64,000 nucleotides of DNA from Rubrivivax sp. (GTDB lineage Bacteria; Pseudomonadota; Gammaproteobacteria; Burkholderiales; Burkholderiaceae_C). The stretch lies in the NCBI GenBank assembly GCA_030680415.1, contig JAUXVE010000015.1:1-64000 (forward strand), written 5' to 3'. Below are positions 1 through 8,786 of this stretch, piece after piece (the first letter of the stretch is position 1; every line of letters begins with the position of its first letter). Made by a program: the position numbers and the translations under genes. The notes beneath the pieces are model-generated. The model was not told the DNA's origin. It worked only from the letters and a program-made list of their open reading frames with translations, and ran no database searches.

Positions 1-141
1 CCCAAGCGCGTGGAACCCAAGCCGGCAGCGCCGATGGGCCAACGCCCGGCCGGCAAATCCTTCGGCCCGCGGCCGAGCGGCCGCCCGGCGTTCAAGCCGG
101 CAGGCAAGACCTTCAGCAAGCCCGGCGCGCGGCCGCGCTGA
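1..141 (+). CDS. C-terminal tail of an unidentified basic protein (partial)
   Basis: The reading frame is open from the first base and stops at a TGA at 139-141, leaving 46 residues. They are almost all Lys, Arg, Pro, Gly and Ala, with repeats such as GKSFGPRPSGRPAFKP. Such tails are common as RNA-binding extensions on DEAD-box helicases and on RluB/RluF-type pseudouridine synthases of Burkholderiales, but no catalytic domain is inside the window, so the family cannot be decided. A strong terminator follows at once, so this is the last gene of its transcript. Confidence 0.5.
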   Translation, partial: PKRVEPKPAAPMGQRPAGKSFGPRPSGRPAFKPAGKTFSKPGARPR

Positions 142-176
142 ACGGCGATCGCGGCGGCAACGCTGCAAGGCCAACA

Positions 177-208
177 GGGCCGCCCGGGCAACCAGGCGGC
201 CCTTTTTT
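177..208 (+). terminator. Rho-independent terminator
   Basis: A perfect 8-bp stem GGGCCGCC (177-184) and GGCGGCCC (195-202), a 10-nt loop, and six T at 203-208. The T tract follows on the plus strand, so it ends the transcript of the partial gene at 1-141. It also separates that transcript from the convergent TonB receptor gene. Confidence 0.9.
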
Positions 209-266
209 CATCGCTCGAGCCTGGCCCGCCAGCGTCCGAGACACTGCCGGCCCGAACGCACGCCGG

Positions 267-2276
267 TCAGAAGCTCACCCTCATGCCAACCGAAAGGGCC
301 CGCCCCGGCAAAGGCGCGAGCGGCCGCACGGTGCCGGTGCTGCTGGCGCTGTAGGCCCGTGTATCGCCCACGTTGAGCAGCTTCGCGTACAGCAGCGCGT
401 CCCTCGCCCCGAGGCCCAGCGTATAGCTGGCCGAAAGGTTGAGCAGCGTCCAGCCGTCGGTGGCCACGTCGGTGCTCGGCACGCGCGACTGATCGCTGGC
501 GTGCTGCACCTCCGCGCGCACCGTCCACGCACCCTGTGACAGTGTCAGGCCGAGCGTCGTGCGCTGCGGCGCCAACCTGGGCAGCGGCTCCTTGCTGACC
601 TGGTCGGTGCCGCGGACCATGTCGAAGCGGGCGTCGAGATCCAGGCTGCGCGGACCTTCCAGCACGCGCCACACGCCTTCGGCCTCCAGGCCGTAGAGCT
701 TGGCACGCACGCCGCTGAAGGCGTAGATGGGAAAGCTGTCGCCCTTATCGTCCACGAAGTCGGGTTCGCCCGTGGCCTTCAGCAGGATGTAGTTGGAAAA
801 GCGGCTCGCGAAGACACCCATCTTGACCTTGCCGGCGCCCTGCCTCCAGGCCAGGGCCAGGTCGAGGTTGCGGCCCTTTTCCAGCGCCTGCTGCGCATCG
901 CCTCGCTCGAAGGTGCCGGTGGCTGCATGCACGCCGTTGGCATAGAGGTCGTAGCTGGTCGGCGCACGTTCCGTGTAGGACGCATTGGCCGAGAGTTGCC
1001 AGTGCCGGCCGATATTCATCACTGCGCCCAGCGAAGCGCTGGCGGGCGTGAACTTGCGCTCCTGCGCCGGGCCGAATTGCGGCTCGCCGGGGTCGGCGTC
1101 GCCTGCTGAGCGCACGCTCACCTGCTCGGCGCGCAGGCCGCCACTGACGGATCCACCGTCGCCCCAGGACCAGCGTTCCAGCAGGAACGCTGCCTGCTGC
1201 CGCGTGCGCGTCGAAGGCACGAAAGCCTCTTCTCCCAGGGCCGAGAAATTCGACGACTCGTATTGCAGCCCGAAGCTGCCGTCGAGTTGGCCGCCGCCCA
1301 GCGGCAGCGCCCGGTGCACCGCTTCCAGCCGCGCGTTGGTGCCGTGGTTCTTGAACGTGGTGCCCACGGCGCCGTTGCCTTCGATCTCCTGGTGCCGGTA
1401 GTCGGTGCTGGCGCCTTGGGCGCGCAGCGCCGTGAAGAAACCGCTGCGCGGGCGCATTTCACCGGCCAGCGCGAACTTGTCGCGCCGCATCCGGATGGTG
1501 ATGTCCTCCTCGGCCACGATGCCGTAGTCGTTGCGGTAGGTGTCGACGCTGGCGCCCACGTAGCCGCCGTTCCAGACGAAGGACGCGCCAAGCGCGCCGC
1601 CGTCGGCCTGGCTGGCGGAGTTGGCGACGAAGTTGCGGCGCTCGGTGCTGCCGTCCGCCAACGGGCGCTCGAAGTCGGGCACGCTGAGGTCGTCGGTGCG
1701 GCGCCAGAAGGCGTCGGCGTGGAAGGCCAGGCCGCCGCCGCCGGCCTCCACCAGCGCAGATGCCCCGCGCTCGCTGGCGGCACCGCCCAGGCGGCCCTCC
1801 AGCGTGCCGGAGACGGCTTCGATGGCTTCGCGCGGAATGCGGTTGTCGATGGCATTGACCACGCCACCCACCGCGCTGCCGCCGTACAACAGCGCGGCCG
1901 GGCCGCGCAGCACCTCCACGAGTTCGACCACCAGCGGGTCGATCGGCACGGCATGGTCGAAGCTCAGGCTGGAGGCGTCGAGCGACGCGCCGGCATTGCT
2001 GAGCACGCGGATACGGTCGCCGTCCTGGCCGCGAATCACCGGCCGGTTGGCATTGGGGCCGAAGTTGGTGGACGACACGCCGGGCAAGCCGTCGAGCGTG
2101 TCGCCGAGCGTGCTGCCTCGGCGCAGCACGAGATCTTTGCCCGAGAGCGCGCTGGACGGCGTGGCCAGGTCGCTGGCGCCGAGCGGGTTGCCGGTGACGA
2201 TGACGGAAGGTGGCGCGGGTTGCGCCCACACGGGGGCGGACGCGGCCAGCGTGGCCGCGATCAGGGATGGCTTCAT
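267..2276 (-). CDS. TonB-dependent outer-membrane receptor, ZnuD-type (probable zinc uptake)
   Basis: The product is 669 residues. The start at 2276 was chosen because it gives a clean signal peptide (MKPSLIAATLAASAPVWAQ); the open frame runs further upstream only as low-quality sequence. A plug domain follows at about residues 25-160, with the motifs RPVIRGQDGDRIRVL and VEVLRGPAALLYGGSAVGG. A beta-barrel runs to the C-terminus, which ends in Phe as expected for BAM substrates. The plug wording, including the DHAVPIDPL segment, is that of ZnuD-type receptors. Those take up zinc under zinc limitation, energised by TonB. The gene 88 bp upstream encodes a small His-rich protein, which fits metal traffic. 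No convincing Zur box was found upstream. Family assignment is firm; the metal substrate is inferred. Confidence 0.88.
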   Translation of the reverse strand: MKPSLIAATLAASAPVWAQPAPPSVIVTGNPLGASDLATPSSALSGKDLVLRRGSTLGDTLDGLPGVSSTNFGPNANRPVIRGQDGDRIRVLSNAGASLDASSLSFDHAVPIDPLVVELVEVLRGPAALLYGGSAVGGVVNAIDNRIPREAIEAVSGTLEGRLGGAASERGASALVEAGGGGLAFHADAFWRRTDDLSVPDFERPLADGSTERRNFVANSASQADGGALGASFVWNGGYVGASVDTYRNDYGIVAEEDITIRMRRDKFALAGEMRPRSGFFTALRAQGASTDYRHQEIEGNGAVGTTFKNHGTNARLEAVHRALPLGGGQLDGSFGLQYESSNFSALGEEAFVPSTRTRQQAAFLLERWSWGDGGSVSGGLRAEQVSVRSAGDADPGEPQFGPAQERKFTPASASLGAVMNIGRHWQLSANASYTERAPTSYDLYANGVHAATGTFERGDAQQALEKGRNLDLALAWRQGAGKVKMGVFASRFSNYILLKATGEPDFVDDKGDSFPIYAFSGVRAKLYGLEAEGVWRVLEGPRSLDLDARFDMVRGTDQVSKEPLPRLAPQRTTLGLTLSQGAWTVRAEVQHASDQSRVPSTDVATDGWTLLNLSASYTLGLGARDALLYAKLLNVGDTRAYSASSTGTVRPLAPLPGRALSVGMRVSF

Positions 2277-2364
2277 GAAAAGGTCCTTGCCGGCCCCTTG
2301 AAGAGGGGGCCGGAAACATGCAACAGAGGTTCGGCGGCCGTGCCGCCGGGAGGCTGGGGAGTCC

Positions 2365-2754
2365 TCAGGCCCGGGGCGGGCCGCGCGCCTCATAGGCCCG
2401 CAGCGCGGGCCCTGTGTCCGCCGACTGTGCGGGTGAGGCGAAGAACCACTGCGACAGCGGCACATCCGGCGCCGGCGCCGGCTCCGCGCCAGGTGCCTGT
2501 GCGCCGAGCAATGCGTCGAAGAGCTCGCAGGCCGGCGATCCCGCGGGGTGGCCCCAGCCGTCTTCGGCGTGATCGGCGTGATCGGCGTGGCCGGGGTGAA
2601 CGACGTTGTCGGCGCCCGCCAGAACCGCGGCATGGGCGTGCCACGGCCCGTGCGCAATGGCATGAGCCAAGGCCTGCCACTGAGCCAGCAGCAATGCCAG
2701 CAAGGCCACGCCGACGATGCGGCGCGTGGCATGGGAGCGGCGGAGCGCTTGCAT
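2365..2754 (-). CDS. Small His-rich secreted protein beside the TonB receptor
   Basis: 129 residues. An N-terminal hydrophobic segment at about residues 13-30 could be a signal peptide or anchor. It is followed by a His/Asp-rich stretch (residues about 30-70: HAIAHGPWHAHA, then several HADHAD units), and the C-terminal half is Pro/Ala-rich. The architecture resembles the DUF2946-like proteins often found beside ZnuD or copper/zinc transport genes. It lies upstream of the receptor in the same direction and probably shares its transcript. A periplasmic metal-binding role is inferred from composition and context; there is no enzymatic motif. Confidence 0.65.
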   Translation of the reverse strand: MQALRRSHATRRIVGVALLALLLAQWQALAHAIAHGPWHAHAAVLAGADNVVHPGHADHADHAEDGWGHPAGSPACELFDALLGAQAPGAEPAPAPDVPLSQWFFASPAQSADTGPALRAYEARGPPRA

Positions 2755-2933
2755 GGGCAGTTGCTCTATCGAAGCGGCTCGGGTGTCGAGCGCTTTGGGT
2801 GGCAGGGGCGTGGATCATGCCACTGCCGGCGGCCCATGCCACGGCGAAGCGCCGCGCCGTGATGGCGCGCGCGCCCAACTGACCCCTTGCCCGGAATGGG
2901 AGCGGGACGGCAAGACAGCGAGCCTGCACTCCG

Positions 2934-2957
2934 CCCTCTCCCGCCTGCGGGAGAGGG
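2934..2957. repeat. Dispersed palindrome, CCCTCTCCCGC family (copy 1)
   Basis: An 11-bp perfect inverted repeat, CCCTCTCCCGC at 2934-2944 and GCGGGAGAGGG at 2947-2957, with a 2-base loop and no T tract. The same core recurs as a longer hairpin at 30266-30295. It lies in the divergent gap between the zinc-uptake pair and the MmeI-like gene. Short GC-rich palindromes of this type are widespread between genes in Burkholderiales. Confidence 0.7.
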
Positions 2958-3092
2958 CCGGGGGCGAGCCGGGGGTCTCGCGCCGAACTCGGCGCGCCCG
3001 GCGAGCGGCATCGGCGTGCAAGCCGATGCGCTCACTGCAAGTGAGGGCCTCCCCGCGACTGCCTCGACACCCCCGCCGAATATCATCCGCCG

Positions 3093-6000
3093 ATGCCCGT
3101 CCCCGAGCCCGTTGCCGCCTTCGTCGAACAATGGCAGGGCGCCAGCGGCTCCGAGCGCGCCAACTACCAGCTCTTCATCAACGCGCTGTGCGCGCTGCTC
3201 GACGTGCCGCAGCCCGAGCCGGCGCGCGACGACACGCGCGACAACGCCTATGTCTTCGAGCGCCGCATCACCTTCGCGCATGGCGACGGCAGCACCAGCA
3301 GCGGCTTTATCGACTGCTACCGCCGCGGCACCTTCGTGCTGGAGGCCAAGAAGGTCAAGGCCGGCATCACCGCCCAGGGGCTGACCAAGGGCTTCGACGA
3401 CGCGCTGATGCGCGCCCGCGCCCAGGCCGAGGGCTACGCGCGCGCGCTGCCGGCCGCCGAAGGCCGGCCGCCCTTCCTGCTGGTGGTGGACGTGGGCCAC
3501 GTCGTCGAGCTCTACGCCGAATTCACTCGCAGCGGCGCCACCTACACGCCCTTCCCCGACGCGCGCAGCCACCGCATCCGCCTCGCCGACCTGCACGACG
3601 CCGCCGTGCGCCAGCGCCTGCGCACGCTGTGGCTGGACCCGATGGCGCTGGACCCGGCGCGCGCCAGCGCCAAGGTCACGCGCGAAGTGGCGGTGAAGCT
3701 GGCCACGGTCGCGCGTGCGCTGGAAGCCGCCGGCCACGCCCCCGAACCGGTGGCCGCCTTCCTGACGCGCTGCCTGTTCAGCATGTTTGCCGAAGACGTG
3801 GGCCTGCTGCCGCAGGCCGAAGCCGGCGGCGGCGCCTTCGTCGCGCTGCTGCGCCGCTGGCGCGACGACCCGGCCACGCTGCGCCAGATGCTGCGCGTGC
3901 TGTGGACCGACATGGACCGCGGCGGTTTCAGCCCGGCGCTGGCCAGGCAGGTGCTGCGCTTCAACGGCAAGATGTTCAAGGGCTGGGGCCAGGACGACTA
4001 CGTGCTGCCGCTGGCGCGCGAGCACATCGACGGCCTGCTCGACGCCGCCACCGCCGACTGGCGCGAGGTCGAGCCCGCCATCTTCGGCACCCTGCTCGAA
4101 CGTGCGCTGGACCCCGCCGAGCGCCACGCGCTGGGCGCCCATTACACGCCGCGCGCCTATGTCGAACGGCTGGTGCTGCCGACCGTGGTGGAGCCGCTGC
4201 GCGCCGACTGGGCCGACGCCCAGGCCGCCGCGCTGCTGCTGGCCAACGAGGCCAATGCGCTGGAAGGCAAGGAGCGCGAGAAGAAACTGGCCGAGGCGCG
4301 CGCCGAGATCAAGCGCTTCCACCATCAGCTGTGCACCGTGCGCGTGCTGGACCCGGCCTGCGGCAGCGGCAATTTCCTCTATGTGACGCTGGAACACCTG
4401 AAGCGCCTGGAAGGCGAAGTGCTGAACCAGCTGGAAGCGCTGGGCCAGACGCAGGGCCGGCTGGGTTTCGAAGGCGAGACGGTGACGCTGCAGCAGTTGC
4501 GCGGCATCGAGATCAACGAACGCGCCGCCGCGCTGGCCGAACTGGTGCTGTGGATCGGCTACCTGCAGTGGCACATCCGCACCTTCGGCAACGCCAGCGT
4601 GGCCGAGCCGGTGATCCACGACTACGCCAACATCGAACACCGCGATGCCGTGCTGGCCTACGACGGCCAGGAGCCGATGCGCGACGCGGCGGGCAAGCTG
4701 GTGACGCGCTGGGACGGCAAGACCTACAAGCGGCACCCGGTGACCGGCAAGAACGTGCCCGACGAAACGGCGCTGGTGCCGCAGTGGCGCTACCTGAATC
4801 CGCGGCCGGCAGAGTGGCCGCAGGCGGATTTCATCGTGGGGAATCCGCCCTACATCGCCGCGAAGGATGTGCGTAGCGAACTCGGTGACGGATACGCGGC
4901 TGCCCTGCGCGAAGCATGGCCTGACGTACCGGAAAGCGTCGATTTCGTTCTGTACTGGTGGCACCACGCCGCCACCAATGTTCAAGTTGGCGGCAGCCGG
5001 AGATCCGGGCTGATCACGACGAATAGCCTGCGCCAAGTCTTCAGCCGAAGGGTGCTCAGTCGCTTTCTGGGCGACGAGCGCCGATCAGTCCACCTCTCGT
5101 TTGCGATCCCCGACCACCCGTGGGTCGACACGTCGGATGGCGCCGATGTCCGCGTCGCGCTAACGGTGTTGGCGGGTGGCCCTGGTCAGGGTCGATTGCT
5201 GTCAGTGGTCAACGAGCAACCAAATCCGGTGGGTGAAGGTCAGGTTGACTTTTCGATTGCGCACGGAGCGATCCAATCCGATCTTCGGATCGGAGCCGCC
5301 GTAGCCTCGACCGGGCCGCTGCGCGCCAACAGCCGGATCGCAAATCGCGGCGTGCAGCTTCTCGCTCCGGGCTTCCTCGTAACGCCCGAGGAGGCTGGAA
5401 CGATCGAAGGTGCGAACCAAGTTGTGAAGCCGTTTCTAAACGGGAAAGACTTGGCCGATCGCCCGCGCGGTGTGCTCGTTCTCGACACCTACGGTTTGTC
5501 GCTGGACGAGCTCCGTGCAAGGCACGCAGCGGTGTTCCAGTGGCTGCACGAGCGGTCCAAGCCCGTCCGAGATCTGAACGAACGAGAGTCGTACCGGTTG
5601 AACTGGTGGCTTTTCGGTGAGAACCAGCCCGCGATGAGGCAGGCACTGGCGGGCCTCCCTCGGTTCATCGCAACCACGATCACCGCGAAGCATCGCTGCT
5701 TTCAGTTCTTGCCGGCCGGCACGTTGCCGGACCAGGCATTGCTAGCGATTGGGTGCAGCGATGCGGTGCAGCTCGGGGTGTTCTCCAGTTCTCTGCATGT
5801 GGCCTGGGCCCTGGCCGCTGGCGGACGATTGGGTGTCGGCAACGACCCTCGTTATAACAAGACCCGCTGCTTCGAAACCTTCCCCTTCCCCAGCGACGAT
5901 ACCGGCCTCACCCCCGAACTGACGGCCCGCATCCGAGCACTCGCCGAACAACTCGACGCCCACCGCAAGACGCAGCAGGCCACGCACCCCGAGCTCACGC

Positions 6001-6620
6001 TCACCGGCATCTACAACGTGCTGGAAAAGCTGCGCCACGGCGAGCCGCTCACGGCCAGGGACAAGCGGGTCCACGAACACGGCCTGGTGTCGGTGCTGAA
6101 GAGCCTGCACGACGAACTCGACGCCGCCGTGCTCGCCGCCTATGGCTGGTCCGACCTCGGCACGGCGCTGGCCGACCACGGCCACGCCGAGGCGCGCGCC
6201 GCCGCGGTCGACGAACTGCTGCAGCGCCTGGTGGCATTGAACGCCCGCCGCGCCGCCGAAGAGGCGGCCGGCCACGTGCGCTGGCTGCGCCCGGAATTCC
6301 AGACCCGCGGCCGCCACACGCAAACAGTGATGGACGTGTCCACCCCGGCCGAGGCCGAGGAAGACAGCGCCGAACCCGTGGCCGCCGCCGCCGCGGCGCT
6401 GCCCAGACGCCACTGGCCGACCGGCCTGCCCGACCAGATCAAGGCCGTCGCCGAGGTGCTGTCCAGCGGCGGCCGGCCGCTCGCGCTGGCCGAGCTGGAG
6501 GCCCGCTTCGCCGCCCGCGGCCGCTGGCGCGACCGGCTGCCGGTGATCCTGGAAACCCTCGAAGCCCTGGGCCGCGTCCGCCGCGCCGCAGGTGAGCCGC
6601 CGCGCTGGCAAGGAAGCTGA
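3093..6620 (+). CDS. MmeI-type (type IIL) fused restriction endonuclease/DNA methyltransferase
   Basis: 1175 residues in one chain. Near the N-terminus D74, E84 and K86 form the D-x9-ExK nuclease signature known from MmeI. The methyltransferase follows, with SAM motif I ([10 protein letters not shown], about residues 419-428) and the adenine-methylation motif NPPY at 584-587. The stretch from about 590 to 918 corresponds to the target-recognition domain. It ends at [14 protein letters not shown] (from 920), conserved in this family. A C-terminal helical and winged-helix-like part follows, making the protein longer than MmeI (about 920 residues). No separate restriction or specificity gene is nearby, as expected for an enzyme that carries both activities. 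The recognition-domain stretch is clearly poorer in GC than both flanks, suggesting recombinational exchange. The recognition sequence cannot be read from the protein. Confidence 0.88.
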   Translation: MPVPEPVAAFVEQWQGASGSERANYQLFINALCALLDVPQPEPARDDTRDNAYVFERRITFAHGDGSTSSGFIDCYRRGTFVLEAKKVKAGITAQGLTKGFDDALMRARAQAEGYARALPAAEGRPPFLLVVDVGHVVELYAEFTRSGATYTPFPDARSHRIRLADLHDAAVRQRLRTLWLDPMALDPARASAKVTREVAVKLATVARALEAAGHAPEPVAAFLTRCLFSMFAEDVGLLPQAEAGGGAFVALLRRWRDDPATLRQMLRVLWTDMDRGGFSPALARQVLRFNGKMFKGWGQDDYVLPLAREHIDGLLDAATADWREVEPAIFGTLLERALDPAERHALGAHYTPRAYVERLVLPTVVEPLRADWADAQAAALLLANEANALEGKEREKKLAEARAEIKRFHHQLCTVRVLDPACGSGNFLYVTLEHLKRLEGEVLNQLEALGQTQGRLGFEGETVTLQQLRGIEINERAAALAELVLWIGYLQWHIRTFGNASVAEPVIHDYANIEHRDAVLAYDGQEPMRDAAGKLVTRWDGKTYKRHPVTGKNVPDETALVPQWRYLNPRPAEWPQADFIVGNPPYIAAKDVRSELGDGYAAALREAWPDVPESVDFVLYWWHHAATNVQVGGSRRSGLITTNSLRQVFSRRVLSRFLGDERRSVHLSFAIPDHPWVDTSDGADVRVALTVLAGGPGQGRLLSVVNEQPNPVGEGQVDFSIAHGAIQSDLRIGAAVASTGPLRANSRIANRGVQLLAPGFLVTPEEAGTIEGANQVVKPFLNGKDLADRPRGVLVLDTYGLSLDELRARHAAVFQWLHERSKPVRDLNERESYRLNWWLFGENQPAMRQALAGLPRFIATTITAKHRCFQFLPAGTLPDQALLAIGCSDAVQLGVFSSSLHVAWALAAGGRLGVGNDPRYNKTRCFETFPFPSDDTGLTPELTARIRALAEQLDAHRKTQQATHPELTLTGIYNVLEKLRHGEPLTARDKRVHEHGLVSVLKSLHDELDAAVLAAYGWSDLGTALADHGHAEARAAAVDELLQRLVALNARRAAEEAAGHVRWLRPEFQTRGRHTQTVMDVSTPAEAEEDSAEPVAAAAAALPRRHWPTGLPDQIKAVAEVLSSGGRPLALAELEARFAARGRWRDRLPVILETLEALGRVRRAAGEPPRWQGS

Positions 6621-7119
6621 GGCCGACTCGGCGCGCAACGGCAAGAGGCGATGACTCGTTCACATTCTGCGCGCGAACCCTGGCGTCCATGCCTTGGTGC
6701 AAAACCGCCCCGCATCGCACGCACCGCAGCTCTGCGAACGGGGGCGTTGGCATTGCGGCGAACACCCACACGGGTGCCTCGCGGCAGGCGCTGCCCGGTG
6801 GGGGCGATTTCTGGGGCGACGAGAAGCGCAGCCCGGGGGTCGGCGCGCGCAGCGCGCTTCGTCGACCGATCCGTCGCAGCTGTCTGAACGGAGTGAGCGC
6901 AGCGAGCGAAGTGAGTTCTGCGACGCGACCCCCGGGCGAGCATCGCAGTGGAGTCGGCGCGCAGCGCCGACCGCCCCAGCATGAGCCCCCGCCTGGCAGC
7001 GCCTGCCGCGACGCGCGGACCTAAAAGCTCAGCCCAGCCCCACACTCACGCGACGCAGGCCGCGTCTGTCGTGTCGCGGACGGCGTGGATGGCGCCGATG
7101 GCGTCGGCAATGATGCCGC
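6621..7119. other. Gene-free interval with palindromic repeats
   Basis: About 500 bases without a recognisable gene. Short open frames exist on both strands, but they have no ribosome-binding site, no family resemblance and repetitive composition. The second half holds the nested inverted repeats annotated at 6831-6971, including a run of GAGCGCAGCGAGCGAAGTGAG-like units. Nothing else was recognised. Confidence 0.5.
6831..6971. repeat. Nested inverted repeats, REP/BIME-like
   Basis: GCCCGGGGGTCG at 6831-6842 pairs perfectly with CGACCCCCGGGC at 6926-6937. Inside it GTCGCAG (6873-6879) pairs with CTGCGAC (6918-6924). Just downstream GTCGGCGC (6953-6960) pairs with GCGCCGAC (6964-6971) around a 3-base loop. 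The arrangement resembles composite intergenic palindromic elements. There is no open frame and no terminal T tract. Confidence 0.7.
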
Positions 7120-7148
7120 TTGACGTATTACGCCGTGCGTAATAGCCT
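7120..7148 (+). promoter_or_regulatory. higBA promoter with overlapping operator palindrome
   Basis: TTGACG at 7120-7125 is a good -35 element, and TAGCCT at 7143-7148 a weak -10 with 17-bp spacing. Between them lies a perfect inverted repeat TATTACG-ccgtg-CGTAATA (7126-7144). This is the expected position for autorepression by the HigA antitoxin or the HigBA complex. The start codon at 7155 would lie at about the first transcribed base, so the toxin message may be leaderless. Confidence 0.6.
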
Positions 7149-7154
7149 GCGCCG

Positions 7155-7433
7155 ATGATCCAGTCGTTCCGCTGCCGTGACACGCAGGCTCTCTTTGAAG
7201 GCAAGTGTCCCAGGCGCCTGCGGAACATCCAGTCGGTGGCCGAACGCAAGCTGGCGCAACTGGACGCCGCGCTGACACTGGACTTTCTGCGCGCCCCACC
7301 CGGCAACCGCCTGGAGGCGCTCAAAGGCGGCCGCGGCGGGCAGCACAGCATCCGCATCAACGACCAATGGCGCGTCTGCTTCGTTTGGACGGCGGCCGGC
7401 CCCATCGACGTGGAAATCGTCGACTACCACTGA
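7155..7433 (+). CDS. higB: HigB-type toxin (RelE/ParE superfamily ribonuclease)
   Basis: 92 residues, the normal length for HigB. The features are RRLRNIQSVAERKLAQLDAA near the start, then RLEALKG, and the C-terminal QHSIRINDQWRVCFVW with a closing DVEIVDYH, all typical of the plasmid-maintenance killer family. Members cleave mRNA on the ribosome. The antitoxin gene begins 11 bases downstream, so this is the toxin-first order characteristic of higBA. A palindromic operator overlaps the promoter. The start is the only ATG in place; no Shine-Dalgarno sequence is visible, which agrees with a leaderless message. Confidence 0.9.
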   Translation: MIQSFRCRDTQALFEGKCPRRLRNIQSVAERKLAQLDAALTLDFLRAPPGNRLEALKGGRGGQHSIRINDQWRVCFVWTAAGPIDVEIVDYH

Positions 7434-7444
7434 AAGACCCGACC

Positions 7445-7753
7445 ATGACCCGACCCGTCAATCGCATGCGCGCTATCCACCCGGGCGAGGTGCTGCGCGA
7501 GGACTATCTCGTGCCGCTCGGCCTGAGCGTCAACGCCCTCGCCCTGACACTGGCCGTGCCCGCCACGCGCATCCATGAGATCGTGAAGGAGCGGCGCGGC
7601 ATCACGGCGGACACCGCCGCGCGGCTGGCACGCTACTTCGGCGGTGACGCCGGATCCTGGCTGGCGCTGCAGGCCAGCTACGACCTGAAGACGCTGTCGA
7701 CGCTGAAGGACATCGAGCGGCGCGTGCCGCCGCGCGAACCGCAGGCGGCCTGA
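7445..7753 (+). CDS. higA: HigA-type antitoxin, XRE-family helix-turn-helix
   Basis: 102 residues starting at the ATG at 7445; the frame is open further upstream but overlaps higB. MRAIHPGEVLREDYLVPLG is the HigA family opening. The helix-turn-helix spans about residues 25-65 (LSVNALALTLAVPATRIHEI and GITADTAARLARYFGG). It neutralises HigB and should bind the palindrome at 7126-7144. The stop codon TGA (7751-7753) runs directly into a copy of a dispersed repeat, sharing its last A, exactly as at the prlC stop codon 30 kb away. Confidence 0.9.
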   Translation: MTRPVNRMRAIHPGEVLREDYLVPLGLSVNALALTLAVPATRIHEIVKERRGITADTAARLARYFGGDAGSWLALQASYDLKTLSTLKDIERRVPPREPQAA

Positions 7754-7809
7754 GAGCTTGTGAAGACATGAATCGCACCCGCGTGAGGCCCCAGAACAGG
7801 TCCAATCCA
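7753..7809. repeat. Solo end of the MITE-like element found at 38219-38486
   Basis: Beginning with AGAGCTTGTGAAGACATGAA, this stretch matches the outer and inner arm of the element at 38430-38486 (reverse complement): 43 of the first 44 bases agree, and the match weakens but continues to about 7809. Only one arm is present here, so it is a solo or decayed copy. The rest of the gap to 7865 holds a small hairpin, ACTGAT-cgcaa-ATCAGT (7838-7854), and nothing else recognised. Confidence 0.8.
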
Positions 7810-7865
7810 GGGATAGCCGGCGGCCAGTTTCTTGTCGACTGATCGCAAATCAGTATGAGCCGCCG

Positions 7866-8165
7866 CTACAAGGCGGGCTGCCTGCCGCGACTCACGTGCC
7901 ACACCGCCAGCACCTCCAGCGCGTCAGCGGTGGCGCGGTAGTAGATGAAATGGCGTATGCGGCCCACGAGCAGGCGGCGAACGTCCTTCACCCTCGCTCC
8001 TTGGTATGCGGCACCGATGCCCGGCTGCAGCGCGAGCAAGGCCAGCGCCTCGCCGATGTCCTTGCGCACCGCACCAGGCGCTGCGGGCCGGTTCTCGGCC
8101 CACCACTGGGCGGCCTCGACGATCTGCGCCGCGGCCCGCGCCGAGATCTTGACGCGCAGCGCCAT
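7866..8165 (-). CDS. ParE/RelE-type toxin
   Basis: 99 residues. The opening VKISARAAAQIVEAAQWWAENRP is the ParE alpha-helical hairpin; the remainder matches the family (DIGEALALLALQPGIG, VRRLLVGRIRHFIYYR, LEVLAVWHVSRGRQP). ParE toxins poison DNA gyrase, whereas RelE relatives cleave mRNA; sequence alone does not settle which applies here. The antitoxin gene lies immediately upstream, two bases from this start, so the pair is co-translated in antitoxin-first order. Confidence 0.85.
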   Translation of the reverse strand: MALRVKISARAAAQIVEAAQWWAENRPAAPGAVRKDIGEALALLALQPGIGAAYQGARVKDVRRLLVGRIRHFIYYRATADALEVLAVWHVSRGRQPAL

Positions 8166-8167
8166 GC

Positions 8168-8398
8168 TCAGCCGTGCTTGGACAGGCTTTCGAGCAGTTC
8201 CTGCGCCGAGACGAACTCGCCGCGTTCGATTTCCGCCATGGCGGCCCGGAGTTCGTCTTCCTCCTGCACCGTAAGCGCGAAGGCGTCGTCGGGCAGGGCC
8301 GACAAGACGGCAACGACGGCCCCCTCGGTGAGGGCCGCGCCTTCCACGACGATCTTGCCGCCGACGACGGTACCGGTGGTGACTTGCATGGCCGGCAT
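8168..8398 (-). CDS. Antitoxin partner of the ParE/RelE toxin
   Basis: About 76 residues from the ATG at 8398; the ATG at 8389 (MQVTTGTVVGGKIVVEG) is an equally good start. The N-terminal half looks like a small beta-strand DNA-binding part. The C-terminal half is acidic and helical (EEDELRAAMAEIERGEF, then SAQELLESLSK), as in toxin-wrapping tails of antitoxins. The gene ends two bases before the toxin start. A specific antitoxin family is not claimed. Confidence 0.75.
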   Translation of the reverse strand: MPAMQVTTGTVVGGKIVVEGAALTEGAVVAVLSALPDDAFALTVQEEDELRAAMAEIERGEFVSAQELLESLSKHG

Positions 8399-8429
8399 GT
8401 TACGCCCGGGGTGGCCGACCGAGCCGGGC

Positions 8430-8786
8430 TCAGACCCCCAGCAACTCCACCTCGAACACCAGCGTCGCATGCGGCGGGATCACGCCGCCGGCGCCGCGTG
8501 CGCCGTAGCCGAGTTCCGCAGGGATCGTCAGCACGCGGGTGCCGCCGACCTTCATGCCCGACACGCCCTCGTCCCAGCCGCGGATGACCTCGCCGCCGCC
8601 CAGGCCGAAGGCGAAAGGCTGGCCGCGGTCCTTGCTGCTGTCGAACTTCTTGCCGCGCTGATCGGCGGCGGTGGGGTCGTGCAGCCAGCCGGTGTAGTGC
8701 ACGCGCACGCGGCAGCCGGCAGTGGCTTCGTCGCCGCTGCCGGGCACGGTGTCTTCGTATTGCAGGCCGGAAGGGGTGGTAGGCAT
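8430..8786 (-). CDS. FKBP-type peptidyl-prolyl cis-trans isomerase
   Basis: 118 residues forming a single FKBP domain. The signatures are [61 protein letters not shown] and the closing LVFEVELL. The aromatic pocket residues of active FKBPs (Tyr, Phe, Trp, Tyr) are present. There is no signal peptide, so it is cytoplasmic and assists proline isomerisation during folding. Its ATG overlaps the stop codon of the upstream gluQ gene by one base (TGATG), so translation is probably coupled. Confidence 0.92.
   Translation of the reverse strand: MPTTPSGLQYEDTVPGSGDEATAGCRVRVHYTGWLHDPTAADQRGKKFDSSKDRGQPFAFGLGGGEVIRGWDEGVSGMKVGGTRVLTIPAELGYGARGAGGVIPPHATLVFEVELLGV

Noticed and set aside
2755-3092. Zur box before the zinc-uptake-like pair
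   Set aside because: No AT-rich palindrome of the Zur type was found in the gap; only the CCCTCTCCCGC palindrome is there.
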